Source of the DNA: an uncultured Flavihumibacter sp.
GTDB taxonomy: Bacteria > Bacteroidota > Bacteroidia > Chitinophagales > Chitinophagaceae
Length of the DNA: 64,000 nt
Direction of reading: 5' to 3'
NCBI GenBank assembly: GCA_902168105.1
Contig: CABHOY010000026.1
Coordinates: 175,034 to 239,033, forward strand
Positions 35,807-46,121 of this stretch are shown here, piece after piece (the stretch's first letter is position 1; the number at the start of each line of letters is the position of its first letter). Position numbers and translations under genes: made by a program. The notes beneath the pieces are model-generated. The model saw nothing but the letters and a program-made list of their open reading frames with translations, searched no databases and was not told the DNA's origin.

Positions 35807-38767
35807 ATGAAAAAACTGTTATTGATCTACTGGCTGCTGCTGGGTAGTGCCGGAATGGCATTGGCGCAAAGTCAGATTATTAAAGGGCGTGTTACCGATG
35901 CCACCACAGGCGAAGCGCTTGTGATGGTGAACGTACAGCTCAAAGGTTCCACAACAGGTGCGCAGACAGATGCCACCGGTGCATTTTCACTTACAGTTCC
36001 CGATACCAGAACAGGTGTATTGATATTTAGCTATCTGGGATATCAGGCACTGACACAAAATATTAATGGTAATAGCAACATCATTGTGAAACTTGAAAAA
36101 GATAATAAACAACTCGACGAAGTCGTGGTAGTTGGTTACGGTGAAGTAAAGAAACGTGACCTCACAGGAGCTGTTGTTTCTGTCAAGGGGGAAGAACTGA
36201 AGAAAGTTCCCTCCACAAACGTGATGGAATCCGTACAGGGTAAATTGCCCGGTGTGGATATTACCAAAAGCAGCGGCGCAGCCGGTGCTAAGATCAATGT
36301 TACCGTCAGAGGTAACCGTTCTATCCGTGCCGATAACGGTCCGCTCTACATTGTTGACGGTGTTCAATATGAAAATATTCAGGATATTAACCCGAACGAT
36401 ATTCAGTCAATGGAAGTCCTGAAAGATGCTTCTTCTACCGCTATATATGGTTCCAGGGGCGCAAACGGAGTTATCATCGTTACAACTAAAAAAGGAGCAG
36501 GTGGTAAACCTCGCGTGTCCGTGAATACATATGTAGGCCTGTCGCAGGTGGCAGGTTATCCTGCAATGTCTACCGGTCCGCAATATGTTGCCCAAAAACG
36601 CGAAGCAAACCGTACCACAGGCCGCTGGAAAACAGAAGCAGACGATCCGCTCATCTTTAACGCAGCGGAAGTAGACGCTATCCAGAATAATCTCTGGACA
36701 AACTACGCAGACCTCCTTATCAACGATGGTCTGCAACAGGATTACCAGGTAGGTGTGTCCGGCGGTTCTGATAAAACGAAAGTTTATCTCTCGCTGGATT
36801 ATTTTGATGAGAAAGGCCTCTTAAAACTCGATCATCTGAAAAGATATTCCGCCCGTCTGAACCTCGATCAGATCGTGAACGATTATCTGAAAGTAGGTAT
36901 GCAAAGCCAGATAACCTACTATAACCAGGATACCCGTCGCGATCCGCTGAACCAGGCCAATAAGATCATTCCGATAAACAGTCCTTACGACGAGAACGGA
37001 CAACTGGTCATCTTCCCTAACAACGGCCCGATGATCAATCCACTGGCAGATGAACAGCCGAATGCCTACCAGAACAACGGCCGCGTGACCCGTACCTTCG
37101 TGAACACCTATGTAGAACTGACGCCGTTAAAAGGCCTGTCCCTCCGTTCCAATTTTGGTGTTACACTGGATAATACACGTACAGGCATCTACGCTGCTAA
37201 AAATACAATTGACCGTGCTACCGCTTCCGCTTCCCGTTCGCAGCTCAATAGCGGCAGCAGACGTTTTCTTAGCTGGGAGAATGTGTTGAACTATCAGCAT
37301 ACCGTCGGCGATCATTCATTCGGAGTGACCGGAGTAGCCAGCATACTCTCCGACCAGCGGGACTCCAGTTTCCTGCAGGGTGAAGGACAGCTATTGCCTT
37401 CACAGTTGTATTATGCCTTGCAGAATAGCGTAAGCGGTATTGCTATCCGTTCCAGCTACATGGAGAATAAACTGATCTCATTTACAGGACGTATCAATTA
37501 TAGCTATAAAGGAAAATACCTCTTGTCACTGACAGGACGTTCTGACGGATCTTCCAAACTTGCACCCGGCAATAAATGGGCGTTCTTCCCTTCTATTGCA
37601 GGTGCATGGCGTATCTCTGATGAAGCCTTTATGCGTGACCAGCATATCTTCAGCGATCTGAAACTGCGCGCCAGTTATGGTATCGCCGGTAATGACGCTG
37701 TACCGCCTTATGCAACGGCGAGTTATCTCACCAAGATCCCGTTCTCCTATGACGATACCAACTCTTCAATGGGTTACGCCATCGGTAGCCAGGTCGGTAA
37801 CAAATTCCTGAAGTGGGAACTGTCCTCGACTACTGACGTCGGACTGGATATGAGCTTCCTGAACGGCAGGATCAATGCAACTGTCGACTACTACGATACA
37901 CATACCAAAGACCTGCTCCTGCAGAGAACTTTGCCTACATCGTCAGGTGTAAGCACCGTGATCCAGAACATTGGTAAAACAAGGAACAGGGGTATTGAAA
38001 TAGGCATCAATACCAGCAATGTGAGAGTGAATGGATTCAGCTGGACATCCAATATCACCTTCTCAAAGAACAAAGAAGAGATCGTGGCATTGGCCGATGC
38101 CAATACAAACGATGTAGCCAATAGCTGGTTCATAGGTTATCCTGTTAAAGTGTTCTTCGACTATGAGAAGATCGGCATCTGGCAATCAAAAGAAGCGGAT
38201 GCAGCTGCCTTATACAAGAACAAACCCGGCGACATCAAAGTGCGCGATCAGGAGAACAATGGTGTACTGAATTCCAGCGACCGTATTGTAATTGGTAAAC
38301 AGGTGCCTACCTGGAGTGGCGGTTTCAATAACGATATCCGCTTCAGAAGTTTTGATCTGAACATCTATGTGTTTGCTCGTATCGGACAATGGATCAATTC
38401 AGAATATGCCGCTAAGTTTGATCCGCAGGGACTGGAGAACAGCGCACCTCTGAACTACTGGACTCCGGAGAATGAAAGCAACGAATATCCCCGCCCGAAT
38501 GCAAGTGTTTCAAAAGACGGTACTCCTTACATCAAAACACTGGGATATAAGGATGGCTCTTTTGTGAAGATCCGAAACATCTCGCTGGGATATACACTGC
38601 CGGCCGGCGCATTAAAGACCATGCATATGAGTAATCTGCGTGTCTACGTAACAGGTAAGAACCTGTTCACCTTCAGCAAAGTGAAAGACTATGATCCTGA
38701 AAGGGGTGGTGATCTGAGCAATCCGCTGACGAAGATGTATGTGGCCGGACTGAACGTCGAATTCTGA
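35807..38767 (+). CDS. SusC/RagA TonB-linked outer-membrane receptor
   Basis: 986-residue outer-membrane transporter. After the signal peptide (ending MALAQ) comes a carboxypeptidase-like domain (about 25-100, IKGRVTDATTGEALVMVNVQ), a TonB-box region (LDEVVVVGYGEVKKRDLTGA), a plug (GSRGANGVIIVTTKKG) and a barrel ending VAGLNVEF. There is no STN domain, so unlike the mannan receptor it should not signal through FecR; the LacI operator upstream fits this. Cargo is probably pectic oligosaccharide, given the following enzymes. Confidence 0.95.
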   Translation: MKKLLLIYWLLLGSAGMALAQSQIIKGRVTDATTGEALVMVNVQLKGSTTGAQTDATGAFSLTVPDTRTGVLIFSYLGYQALTQNINGNSNIIVKLEKDNKQLDEVVVVGYGEVKKRDLTGAVVSVKGEELKKVPSTNVMESVQGKLPGVDITKSSGAAGAKINVTVRGNRSIRADNGPLYIVDGVQYENIQDINPNDIQSMEVLKDASSTAIYGSRGANGVIIVTTKKGAGGKPRVSVNTYVGLSQVAGYPAMSTGPQYVAQKREANRTTGRWKTEADDPLIFNAAEVDAIQNNLWTNYADLLINDGLQQDYQVGVSGGSDKTKVYLSLDYFDEKGLLKLDHLKRYSARLNLDQIVNDYLKVGMQSQITYYNQDTRRDPLNQANKIIPINSPYDENGQLVIFPNNGPMINPLADEQPNAYQNNGRVTRTFVNTYVELTPLKGLSLRSNFGVTLDNTRTGIYAAKNTIDRATASASRSQLNSGSRRFLSWENVLNYQHTVGDHSFGVTGVASILSDQRDSSFLQGEGQLLPSQLYYALQNSVSGIAIRSSYMENKLISFTGRINYSYKGKYLLSLTGRSDGSSKLAPGNKWAFFPSIAGAWRISDEAFMRDQHIFSDLKLRASYGIAGNDAVPPYATASYLTKIPFSYDDTNSSMGYAIGSQVGNKFLKWELSSTTDVGLDMSFLNGRINATVDYYDTHTKDLLLQRTLPTSSGVSTVIQNIGKTRNRGIEIGINTSNVRVNGFSWTSNITFSKNKEEIVALADANTNDVANSWFIGYPVKVFFDYEKIGIWQSKEADAAALYKNKPGDIKVRDQENNGVLNSSDRIVIGKQVPTWSGGFNNDIRFRSFDLNIYVFARIGQWINSEYAAKFDPQGLENSAPLNYWTPENESNEYPRPNASVSKDGTPYIKTLGYKDGSFVKIRNISLGYTLPAGALKTMHMSNLRVYVTGKNLFTFSKVKDYDPERGGDLSNPLTKMYVAGLNVEF

Positions 38768-38792
38768 TTTCATTCAATTAACCTGACAACTC

Positions 38793-40442
38793 ATGAAACG
38801 TTATATAAACATATTGATCATTATACTGCTTGGCGCCAGTCTGCTGGCCGCCTGCAACAAACAACTGGAAGAATATAATCCTTCCGGACTTACCGTGGAC
38901 CAGGTGTTCAGTACCCCCGAAGGTTTTGAAACACTGGTAAACGCCGCTTATTCCTATAACCGCTGGTGGTACGGAAAAGAAGAAGGCTGGAACATTGCTG
39001 AAATGGGAACAGATCTATGGACCAGTGGCACTGGCGACAAATACCCTGATCTTACTCAATACATTAACCTGCAGGCGAGCAATGCCGTGATGGGTGGATT
39101 GTGGAAACAGTTGTATTCCGCCGTCAATCTCTGTAATACCGGAATAGCCAGGGTAGGTAATGCCGGGTTCACGCCGGAAAGAAGTGTGATCCGTGAAGCG
39201 GAACTACGTTTTCTCCGGGCCTTCTATTACTGGCACATCGTGGAAACATGGGGCGGCGTTCACTTTACGCTGACAGAAACAAGCGGTGTGGAAACAGTGG
39301 CCAACCGCACTCCGGTAGATACTTTTTATGCGCAGATCTTCCGCGACCTGGAAATGGCGGCCGCCAATCTGCCTCGTACTACAAGCGACTATGGCCGTGC
39401 TACCAAACCGGTTGCAATGGCATTCCTGGCGCGTATGTACCTGACCCGTGGACAGAACGATAAAGCGGCGGCGCTGGCCGATTCAGTGATTAATAATTTT
39501 GGCTTTGCGCTGCAAACTAAATACGCTGACCTCTGGCGCATGGACAACCTGCAGAACAAAGAGATCGTATGGGCCGTTAATTATATGAAGAACCTGGTGT
39601 TTAACGACAGGCTGGATGCTACTTTATATCCTAACGGGCACTCCCGTGGCGCTAATAACGGCCACCTGATGTTCACAATGAAATACGACGACCTTGTCGG
39701 TATGCAACGTGACGTTGCCAATGGCCGGCCTTTCAACAGATATATGCCTACGCTCTACCTGCTGGAACTTTTTAATGAAAAGGCCGACGCACGGTTTGAT
39801 GCCAGTTTTAAAAGTGTATGGTTCTGTAATAACCTGGCTACAGCACGCAGAGGTATGAAACTGGGAGACACTGCTATCATCTGCACCAAATATGTTGTTT
39901 CCAGTGCGGATACTGCGGGAAAGCCATATCGTGTGTATGACAGGAATATCTCTTATCTCTCTGATGAAGGAGGCTCCGACCGTACGCATTATATCTCCCT
40001 GAAGAAGTTTGAGGATCCTACCCGAGGTGGAAAGGATGAAGAACAAAGCTCCCGTGACGCTTATATTATCCGTCTAGGAGAGGTATACCTGATCGCAGCG
40101 GAGGCTCAGATCAACCTGGGTAACAAGGGCAAGGCGGCGGCCTATATCACGAAGCTGCGCGAACGTGCAACTATCCCGGGCCACACAGCAGAAATGGCCG
40201 TGACAGATGCCGACATGACCATTGATTTCATCCTGGCGGAAAGAGCACGCGAACTGGCTGGCGAACAACTACGCTGGTTCGATCTGAAACGCACCGGCAA
40301 GCTGGGCTCACAGATCGGTGCGCATAATCCTGACGCTGCTAGAAATTTCCAGTCATTCCATACTGTCCGTCCTATTCCACAGGATCAGATAGATGCAGTG
40401 ACGAACAAAGGGGAGTTTACACAAAACCCGAACTATCAGTAA
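38793..40442 (+). CDS. SusD/RagB-family glycan-binding lipoprotein
   Basis: 549-residue lipoprotein (lipobox LAAC) that caps the preceding SusC. SusD hallmarks include EEYNPSGLTVDQVFSTPEGF, the helix REAELRFLRAFYYWHIVETW, and the C-terminal GEQLRWFDLKRTGKLG leading to IPQDQIDAVTNKGEFTQNPN. It follows susC by 25 bases in the same operon and precedes the pectinase fusion by 19 bases. Confidence 0.95.
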   Translation: MKRYINILIIILLGASLLAACNKQLEEYNPSGLTVDQVFSTPEGFETLVNAAYSYNRWWYGKEEGWNIAEMGTDLWTSGTGDKYPDLTQYINLQASNAVMGGLWKQLYSAVNLCNTGIARVGNAGFTPERSVIREAELRFLRAFYYWHIVETWGGVHFTLTETSGVETVANRTPVDTFYAQIFRDLEMAAANLPRTTSDYGRATKPVAMAFLARMYLTRGQNDKAAALADSVINNFGFALQTKYADLWRMDNLQNKEIVWAVNYMKNLVFNDRLDATLYPNGHSRGANNGHLMFTMKYDDLVGMQRDVANGRPFNRYMPTLYLLELFNEKADARFDASFKSVWFCNNLATARRGMKLGDTAIICTKYVVSSADTAGKPYRVYDRNISYLSDEGGSDRTHYISLKKFEDPTRGGKDEEQSSRDAYIIRLGEVYLIAAEAQINLGNKGKAAAYITKLRERATIPGHTAEMAVTDADMTIDFILAERARELAGEQLRWFDLKRTGKLGSQIGAHNPDAARNFQSFHTVRPIPQDQIDAVTNKGEFTQNPNYQ

Positions 40443-40461
40443 TACCATAAATCGAAAGCTC

Positions 40462-42657
40462 ATGAAGTTGTATCTATTGGCGCTGCTTTTTCCGTTGATC
40501 AGCTGGATCGCGACCGACGATCCGCCACGCGTGTTTATGATTGGCGATTCCACAATGGCGAACAAACCATTGGAAGATAATCCCGAAAGAGGATGGGGGC
40601 AGCTGTTCCCGCTCTTCTTGCAGAAAGGTGTCACCGTGAAGAATTATGCCGTCAATGGACGCAGCACCAAAAGCTTCATTAATGAGCATCGCTGGGATAG
40701 CGTTCTTGCCCAATTAAAGCCCGGAGACTGGCTTATTATCCAGTTTGGGCATAACGATAGCAAGAAAGACGATCCGAGCCGTTATGCGGCTCCTGATGGC
40801 GATTATAAGACTAACCTGCTTCGCTTCGTCAAAGAAGCCCGTGCAAAAGGAGCGAATCCTATCCTCGTCACCCCGGTACAACGCCGGAAGTTTGATGATA
40901 AGGGCGCCTTTGTTGACCAGCATGGCGAGTATCCCCGTGTGGTGAAAGAAGTGGCGGCCGCCAATAAAGTACCGCTGATCGATCTGCAGAAGAGTAGCGA
41001 AGCCCTGATCCTTCAACATGGTGTACAGGGTTCTGAGAAACTGTTCAAGACCACTCCGGCAGGACATTATAAAGCACTGCCTGATGGTGTGACCGACAAT
41101 ACGCATTTCAATACCTATGGCGCTACCCTGGTAGCAGGACTGGTTGCCAGAGAGATCAGGGATAAACACATCGGACTGGAAAAGTACCTGGAACAAACTG
41201 AATTTGAAGGGAAATATCGTTTCGATCTGCCGGAAATATATGAGCCGCATTTCAAAAGAGATACATTGAATATCGCAGCCTTCGGTGCAAAAGCGGATGG
41301 CATTACACTGAACAGTAAGAGTATCAACGATGCCATTACCGCCAGCAACAGCAAAGGCGGCGGCGTAGTTATGGTGCCTCCCGGACTGTGGATCACCGGC
41401 CCCATTGTACTGAAGAGTAACGTGAATCTGTACCTCGCACCTAACGCTATCTTACAATTCACAAAAGACTTCGACCAGTATCCGTTGGTAGAAACCACCT
41501 ACGAAGGATTAAAAGCCATGCGTTGCCAGGCGCCGGTATCTGCTGTAAATGCAGAGAATATAGCCATTACAGGCAGCGGTATCCTGGACGGTGGCGGCGA
41601 TGCCTGGCGCATTGTCAAGAAGGATAAACTGACGGAATCGCAGTGGACGAAACTGTTGGCTTCCGGTGGCATAGAAGGGGAAGATAAAAAGACCTGGTAT
41701 CCTTCTGCCAAATCATTCAAAGGTTCTCACACTAAGCTGGCAGGTGTGATCGCACCCGATAAAACGGCTGCAGACTATAACGATATCAAAGACTTCCTGC
41801 GTCCTAATATGGTCAGCATCACATCTTGTAAATACGTACTGCTGGAAGGTGTAACGTTTCAGAACTCACCGGCCTGGTGCCTTCATCCGCTGCTGACAGA
41901 ACATATCACCCTGCGGAATGTATACGCCAAGAATCCCTGGTATGCACAGAATGGCGATGGCATCGACCTCGAGTCCTGCCGTTACTCCCGTATAGAAGGC
42001 TGCACTTTTGATGTAGGCGACGACGGTATCTGTATTAAATCCGGTAGGGATGAGCAGGGCCGCAAACGGGGCGTTGCTACGGAAGATGTGATCGTCAACA
42101 ACTGTGTTGTATATCATGCTCACGGAGGTTTTGTAATAGGTAGCGAAATGTCTGGCGGCGCACGTAACCTGTTTGTCTCCAACTGTTCTTTCCTGGGTAC
42201 GGATATTGGCTTACGTTTTAAAACCACGCGCGGTCGTGGCGGTATCGTAGAGAAGATCTATGTGAATAATATCAGCATGAAGGATATTCCGGCAGAGGCT
42301 ATCCTGTTCGATATGTATTACATGGCAAAAGACCCGGTGCCACTGTCAGGCGAAAAACGCGAGGCGCCGAAAGTACAGCTCATCCCTGTAACGGAAGCGA
42401 CGCCTCAGTTCAGGGATTTTCATATCAGTAATGTGGTATGTTATGGTGCTGAGAAGGCGATCTTTATCCGCGGACTACCTGAAATGCCGATCAGTGATAT
42501 TCATCTGAAAGATATCACGATCACGGCGAAGACTGCGGGCGACTGTATCGCAGGTAATAATATCAACCTGACCAATGTTACTCTCGTTACTAAAGACAAT
42601 GGTAAGATCAATGTGCAGGATAGCAAACAGGTTAAACTTGATATTTCAAAACGATAA
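40462..42657 (+). CDS. CE12 acetylesterase-GH28 polygalacturonase fusion
   Basis: 731-residue exported two-domain pectinase. Residues about 22-235 are an SGNH esterase of the rhamnogalacturonan-acetylesterase type: catalytic Ser in MIGDSTMAN, block III FGHNDSKK, and the Asp/His in DNTHFNTYG. Residues about 265-715 are a GH28 parallel beta-helix: FGAKADGITLNSKSINDAI, then DGIDLESC and FDVGDDGICIKSGRD, which carry the catalytic Asp residues, and a HGGFVIGSEMSGG turn. Removal of acetyl groups and cleavage of the galacturonan or rhamnogalacturonan backbone in one chain suits acetylated pectin. Confidence 0.93.
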   Translation: MKLYLLALLFPLISWIATDDPPRVFMIGDSTMANKPLEDNPERGWGQLFPLFLQKGVTVKNYAVNGRSTKSFINEHRWDSVLAQLKPGDWLIIQFGHNDSKKDDPSRYAAPDGDYKTNLLRFVKEARAKGANPILVTPVQRRKFDDKGAFVDQHGEYPRVVKEVAAANKVPLIDLQKSSEALILQHGVQGSEKLFKTTPAGHYKALPDGVTDNTHFNTYGATLVAGLVAREIRDKHIGLEKYLEQTEFEGKYRFDLPEIYEPHFKRDTLNIAAFGAKADGITLNSKSINDAITASNSKGGGVVMVPPGLWITGPIVLKSNVNLYLAPNAILQFTKDFDQYPLVETTYEGLKAMRCQAPVSAVNAENIAITGSGILDGGGDAWRIVKKDKLTESQWTKLLASGGIEGEDKKTWYPSAKSFKGSHTKLAGVIAPDKTAADYNDIKDFLRPNMVSITSCKYVLLEGVTFQNSPAWCLHPLLTEHITLRNVYAKNPWYAQNGDGIDLESCRYSRIEGCTFDVGDDGICIKSGRDEQGRKRGVATEDVIVNNCVVYHAHGGFVIGSEMSGGARNLFVSNCSFLGTDIGLRFKTTRGRGGIVEKIYVNNISMKDIPAEAILFDMYYMAKDPVPLSGEKREAPKVQLIPVTEATPQFRDFHISNVVCYGAEKAIFIRGLPEMPISDIHLKDITITAKTAGDCIAGNNINLTNVTLVTKDNGKINVQDSKQVKLDISKR

Positions 42658-42754
42658 ATAGATCAGGAGTCAGGCATCGGCAATAAGTGCAGTAGTAGTT
42701 CCCTGTATTTGTTGCTGGTGCTTTACTCCTGATCTCTTCAGAAAAAAGCACGGC

Positions 42755-44647
42755 ATGAAAAAATTACTGAACACCCTTTTGCTCCTCCTGCCCGCATTCA
42801 CATTCGCGCAATCTGCAAAGATGGCCGAAACAATGATCCGGATATGGGGAGACTCTTTGCAACTGGCCGGAAGGCACGCACACTGGACATATGACCAGGG
42901 CGTTGTGCTGGAAGGTTTTACAGGATTATGGAAGAACACCGGAGACGGAAGATACTTCCGTTTCATACAGACAGGTCTGGACCATTATCTTGAAAAGGAT
43001 GGTACTATCCGCACCTACAAAGCTGAAGATTACAACATCGATAATATCAAAAATGGCCGTTCTCTGTTGTTGCTGTATAAAGTCACCAACGATGAGAAAT
43101 ACAAACTGGCTGCCGATAAACTAAAGGCACAGCTGGATAAACAACCACGTACCAATGAGGGCGGCTTCTGGCATAAGAAGCGCTATCCTTACCAGATGTG
43201 GCTGGACGGCCTGTATATGGCAGAACCGTTTTACGCTGAATATGCGGCGCTCTTTCATGACGATGCAGCATACAAAGACATCACACGTCAGTTCGTACTG
43301 ATGGAACAACATTCCCGCGATGCAAAAACAGGACTGCTCTATCACGGATATGACGAATCCCGCGAACAGCGTTGGGCTGATAAAACCACCGGCCGCTCAC
43401 CCAATTTCTGGGGCCGCGCTATGGGTTGGTATGGAATGGCATTGGTTGATGCACTGGAATATTTCCCACAGGCACATCCCGGCAGGGACAGCCTGATACA
43501 GATCCTGAACAGGATGGCTGCAGCCGTGAAGAAATACCAGGACCCTGCCAGCGGTTGCTGGTGGCAGGTGCTGGATAAAGGAAAAGAAAAAGGCAACTAC
43601 CTGGAAGCATCTGCTTCCTGCATGTTTGTCTACGCACTGGCCAAAGGCGTCCGTCTAGGATACCTGCCCGCCAGTTACAGCGCTGTAGCCGATAAAGGTT
43701 ATAAAGGACTGACTAAACAGTTTGTAAGACCTGCGCCTGAAGGTGGTGTGAACCTGGAAGGCACTGTAAGCGTAGCAGGACTGGGTGGTGATCCTTACCG
43801 TGATGGTAGCTATGCCTATTACCTAAGTGAAAAGGTGATCGTAAACGATCCAAAAGGAGTAGGAGCCTACATGCAGGCGGCAAATGAAATGGAGCAGGCG
43901 GCTATTCCCAAAACAGGGAAAGGCGTGCGCGTTACTATCGATAATTACTTCAATAACGAATACAGAAAAGGACCGTCAGGACAACAGGAATCATGGCACT
44001 ACGTATGGGATGAAAGAGACAATGGTGGTTATTCCCTATGGGGACATATCTTTAAAAACAGGGGGGCAGTAACGAATACATTATCCGCAGCACCTACCGC
44101 TGCCAGTCTGGCAAAGACCGACATCCTCCTGATGGTTGACCCTGATACTGAAAAGGAAACCACGAAGCCCAACTTTATGACAGATGCACACGCAGAAGAA
44201 ATATATAACTGGGTGAAGAAAGGTGGTGTATTGGTGGTCCTGCAGAACGATGCAGGTAACTCCGAAATAAAGGAGTTCAATAAACTGACGGGGCGTTTTG
44301 GTATCACATTCAAAGAAGACAGCCGTAATCATGTAGAAGGCAAACAATTTGAACAGGGCGCATTGTTTCTGCCTGCAGGCAATGAAGTATTCCCGCATAC
44401 CAAAAAGATCTATATCAAAGAGATCTCTACTATCGCATTGAAACAGCCGGCGAGAGCGGCTTACACCGATAAAGGCGATGTGGTGATGGCAGTATCAAAA
44501 GTAGGTAAAGGAACAGTGTTTGCCGTGGGCGATCCATGGTTCTATAACGAATATCTTGACGGACGTCGCTTACCGGCGTCATTTGAAAACTATCAGGCAG
44601 CTACTGACCTAACAGAGTGGCTGTTCAAACAGGTCGTGCGTAAATAA
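42755..44647 (+). CDS. GH105 unsaturated rhamnogalacturonyl hydrolase with C-terminal DUF4350-like domain
   Basis: 630-residue exported protein (signal ending TFAQ). Residues about 20-370 form the (alpha/alpha)6 barrel of GH105, with PYQMWLDGLYMAEPFYAEYA carrying the expected catalytic Asp and WGRAMGWYGMALVDALEYFP a further signature. Family members remove the unsaturated uronic acid left by pectate or rhamnogalacturonan lyases. The C-terminal 240 residues (VTIDNYFNNEYRKG, ILLMVDPDTEKE, IYNWVKKGGVLVVLQND, VFAVGDPWFYNEYL) resemble a DUF4350/class-I-amidotransferase-like fold of unknown role. No lyase is encoded in this locus, so its substrate must come from another. Confidence 0.92.
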   Translation: MKKLLNTLLLLLPAFTFAQSAKMAETMIRIWGDSLQLAGRHAHWTYDQGVVLEGFTGLWKNTGDGRYFRFIQTGLDHYLEKDGTIRTYKAEDYNIDNIKNGRSLLLLYKVTNDEKYKLAADKLKAQLDKQPRTNEGGFWHKKRYPYQMWLDGLYMAEPFYAEYAALFHDDAAYKDITRQFVLMEQHSRDAKTGLLYHGYDESREQRWADKTTGRSPNFWGRAMGWYGMALVDALEYFPQAHPGRDSLIQILNRMAAAVKKYQDPASGCWWQVLDKGKEKGNYLEASASCMFVYALAKGVRLGYLPASYSAVADKGYKGLTKQFVRPAPEGGVNLEGTVSVAGLGGDPYRDGSYAYYLSEKVIVNDPKGVGAYMQAANEMEQAAIPKTGKGVRVTIDNYFNNEYRKGPSGQQESWHYVWDERDNGGYSLWGHIFKNRGAVTNTLSAAPTAASLAKTDILLMVDPDTEKETTKPNFMTDAHAEEIYNWVKKGGVLVVLQNDAGNSEIKEFNKLTGRFGITFKEDSRNHVEGKQFEQGALFLPAGNEVFPHTKKIYIKEISTIALKQPARAAYTDKGDVVMAVSKVGKGTVFAVGDPWFYNEYLDGRRLPASFENYQAATDLTEWLFKQVVRK

Positions 44648-44661
44648 AGTAAACGAGGTAT

Positions 44662-46110
44662 ATGCAATTGAACAAACAGTTATTGAACGGCGAAGAACGT
44701 ACTGTGCTGCCCGAAAAGGTGCTGCAGTTTGGTACAGGCGTATTGTTACGCGGGCTGCCGGATTATTTTATTGACAAAGCCAATAAAGCTGGCATTTTCA
44801 ATGGCCGTATTGTCATGATCAAGTCCACGGACAAAGGCAATACAGATGCCTATACAGAACAGGATAACCTGTACACACACTGCATACAGGGAATTATGCA
44901 GGGCCGCAGGGTGGAGGAATATATTGTGAATTCGGCTATCAGCAGGGTATTGTCGGCCGCAGCAGAATGGAACGCTATCCTGGACTGCGCCACCTTCCCT
45001 GAAATGGAAATCGTGGTCTCCAATACGACGGAGGTGGGTATTACATTGTCAGATGATGATATACATGCTACAACTCCTCCGCCTTCTTTCCCGGGTAAGC
45101 TGTTGGCATTTCTGCTGCACCGCTATCGGCATTTCAGTGGTGACCCAGACAAAGGCATGGTCATCATTCCTACGGAGCTGATCCCCGACAATGGCACTAA
45201 ACTGAAAAATATACTGTTGGAACTGGCAAAGCGTAATCAGTTGGACGAATCGTTTATTCAATGGTTATCTACCGCCAATCATATCTGCAATTCACTGGTG
45301 GATCGTATCGTGCCTGGCGCCTTACCGGCAGCTGCACATGCAGTTGTTGAAAAACAACAAGGCTACCAGGATAAACTCATGATCATGTCCGAGCCTTATG
45401 CGCTTTGGGCTATAGAAACAGATAATGAAACAGTCAGAAAGAAGCTGTCTTTTTATCAGGTGGACAGTGGCGTAGTGCTGGCGCCGGATATCAATATTTT
45501 CCGGGAGCTGAAGTTACGCTTGCTGAACGGCACACATACGCTTATCTGCGGACTGGCGGTGTTAGCCGGGTTCGAAACCGTGAAGGAAGCAATGGAAGAT
45601 CCTGCAATGGAAAGTTGTATATCAGCATTAATGAAGCATGAAATAGTACCCGCTATTACAGATCTCAATATCCGTGAAGACGCGGCTTTGCGCTTCGCAG
45701 GAAATGTGCTTGACCGCTTCAGGAACCCTTATATAGAGCACCGCTGGATAAGTATCACCATGCAGTATACCTCCAAGATGAAGATGCGTGTCATCCCGGT
45801 ATTGCAACATCACTTCCATCGCTTTGAAGAGGTGCCGGCATTTATGGCATTAGGCTTTGCCGCCTATCTGTTATTCATGAGGGATGGTAATGTAACAGAT
45901 GATCATGCAGCTTATTTCAAAGAAAAATGGCAACGCTTGGAACCAACTGTACTTGTACAGACCGTACTAAAGGATACGGCTTTATGGGGAACAGACCTGA
46001 CTGCGTTGACAGGCTTTGCGCATGCAGTGGCGGTTATGTTGGGTGCTTTATTGAATGAAGGGGCCAGTTCACTAATCAGAAAAGTATCAGAAGAAACAAC
46101 GATTGCTTAA
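44662..46110 (+). CDS. uxaB: Tagaturonate reductase (altronate oxidoreductase)
   Basis: 482-residue polyol-type long-chain dehydrogenase reducing D-tagaturonate to D-altronate with NADH. The N-terminal VLQFGTGVLLRGLPDYFIDK is the family's dinucleotide-binding start; NTTEVGI and IIPTELIPDNG belong to the same fold. The C-terminal domain holds KLRLLNGTHTLICGLAVLAG with the conserved Asn/His. It starts 15 bases after the GH105 gene and precedes uxaA by 12 bases, so these genes form one operon. Confidence 0.94.
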   Translation: MQLNKQLLNGEERTVLPEKVLQFGTGVLLRGLPDYFIDKANKAGIFNGRIVMIKSTDKGNTDAYTEQDNLYTHCIQGIMQGRRVEEYIVNSAISRVLSAAAEWNAILDCATFPEMEIVVSNTTEVGITLSDDDIHATTPPPSFPGKLLAFLLHRYRHFSGDPDKGMVIIPTELIPDNGTKLKNILLELAKRNQLDESFIQWLSTANHICNSLVDRIVPGALPAAAHAVVEKQQGYQDKLMIMSEPYALWAIETDNETVRKKLSFYQVDSGVVLAPDINIFRELKLRLLNGTHTLICGLAVLAGFETVKEAMEDPAMESCISALMKHEIVPAITDLNIREDAALRFAGNVLDRFRNPYIEHRWISITMQYTSKMKMRVIPVLQHHFHRFEEVPAFMALGFAAYLLFMRDGNVTDDHAAYFKEKWQRLEPTVLVQTVLKDTALWGTDLTALTGFAHAVAVMLGALLNEGASSLIRKVSEETTIA

Positions 46111-46121
46111 ATAAAACAGAT

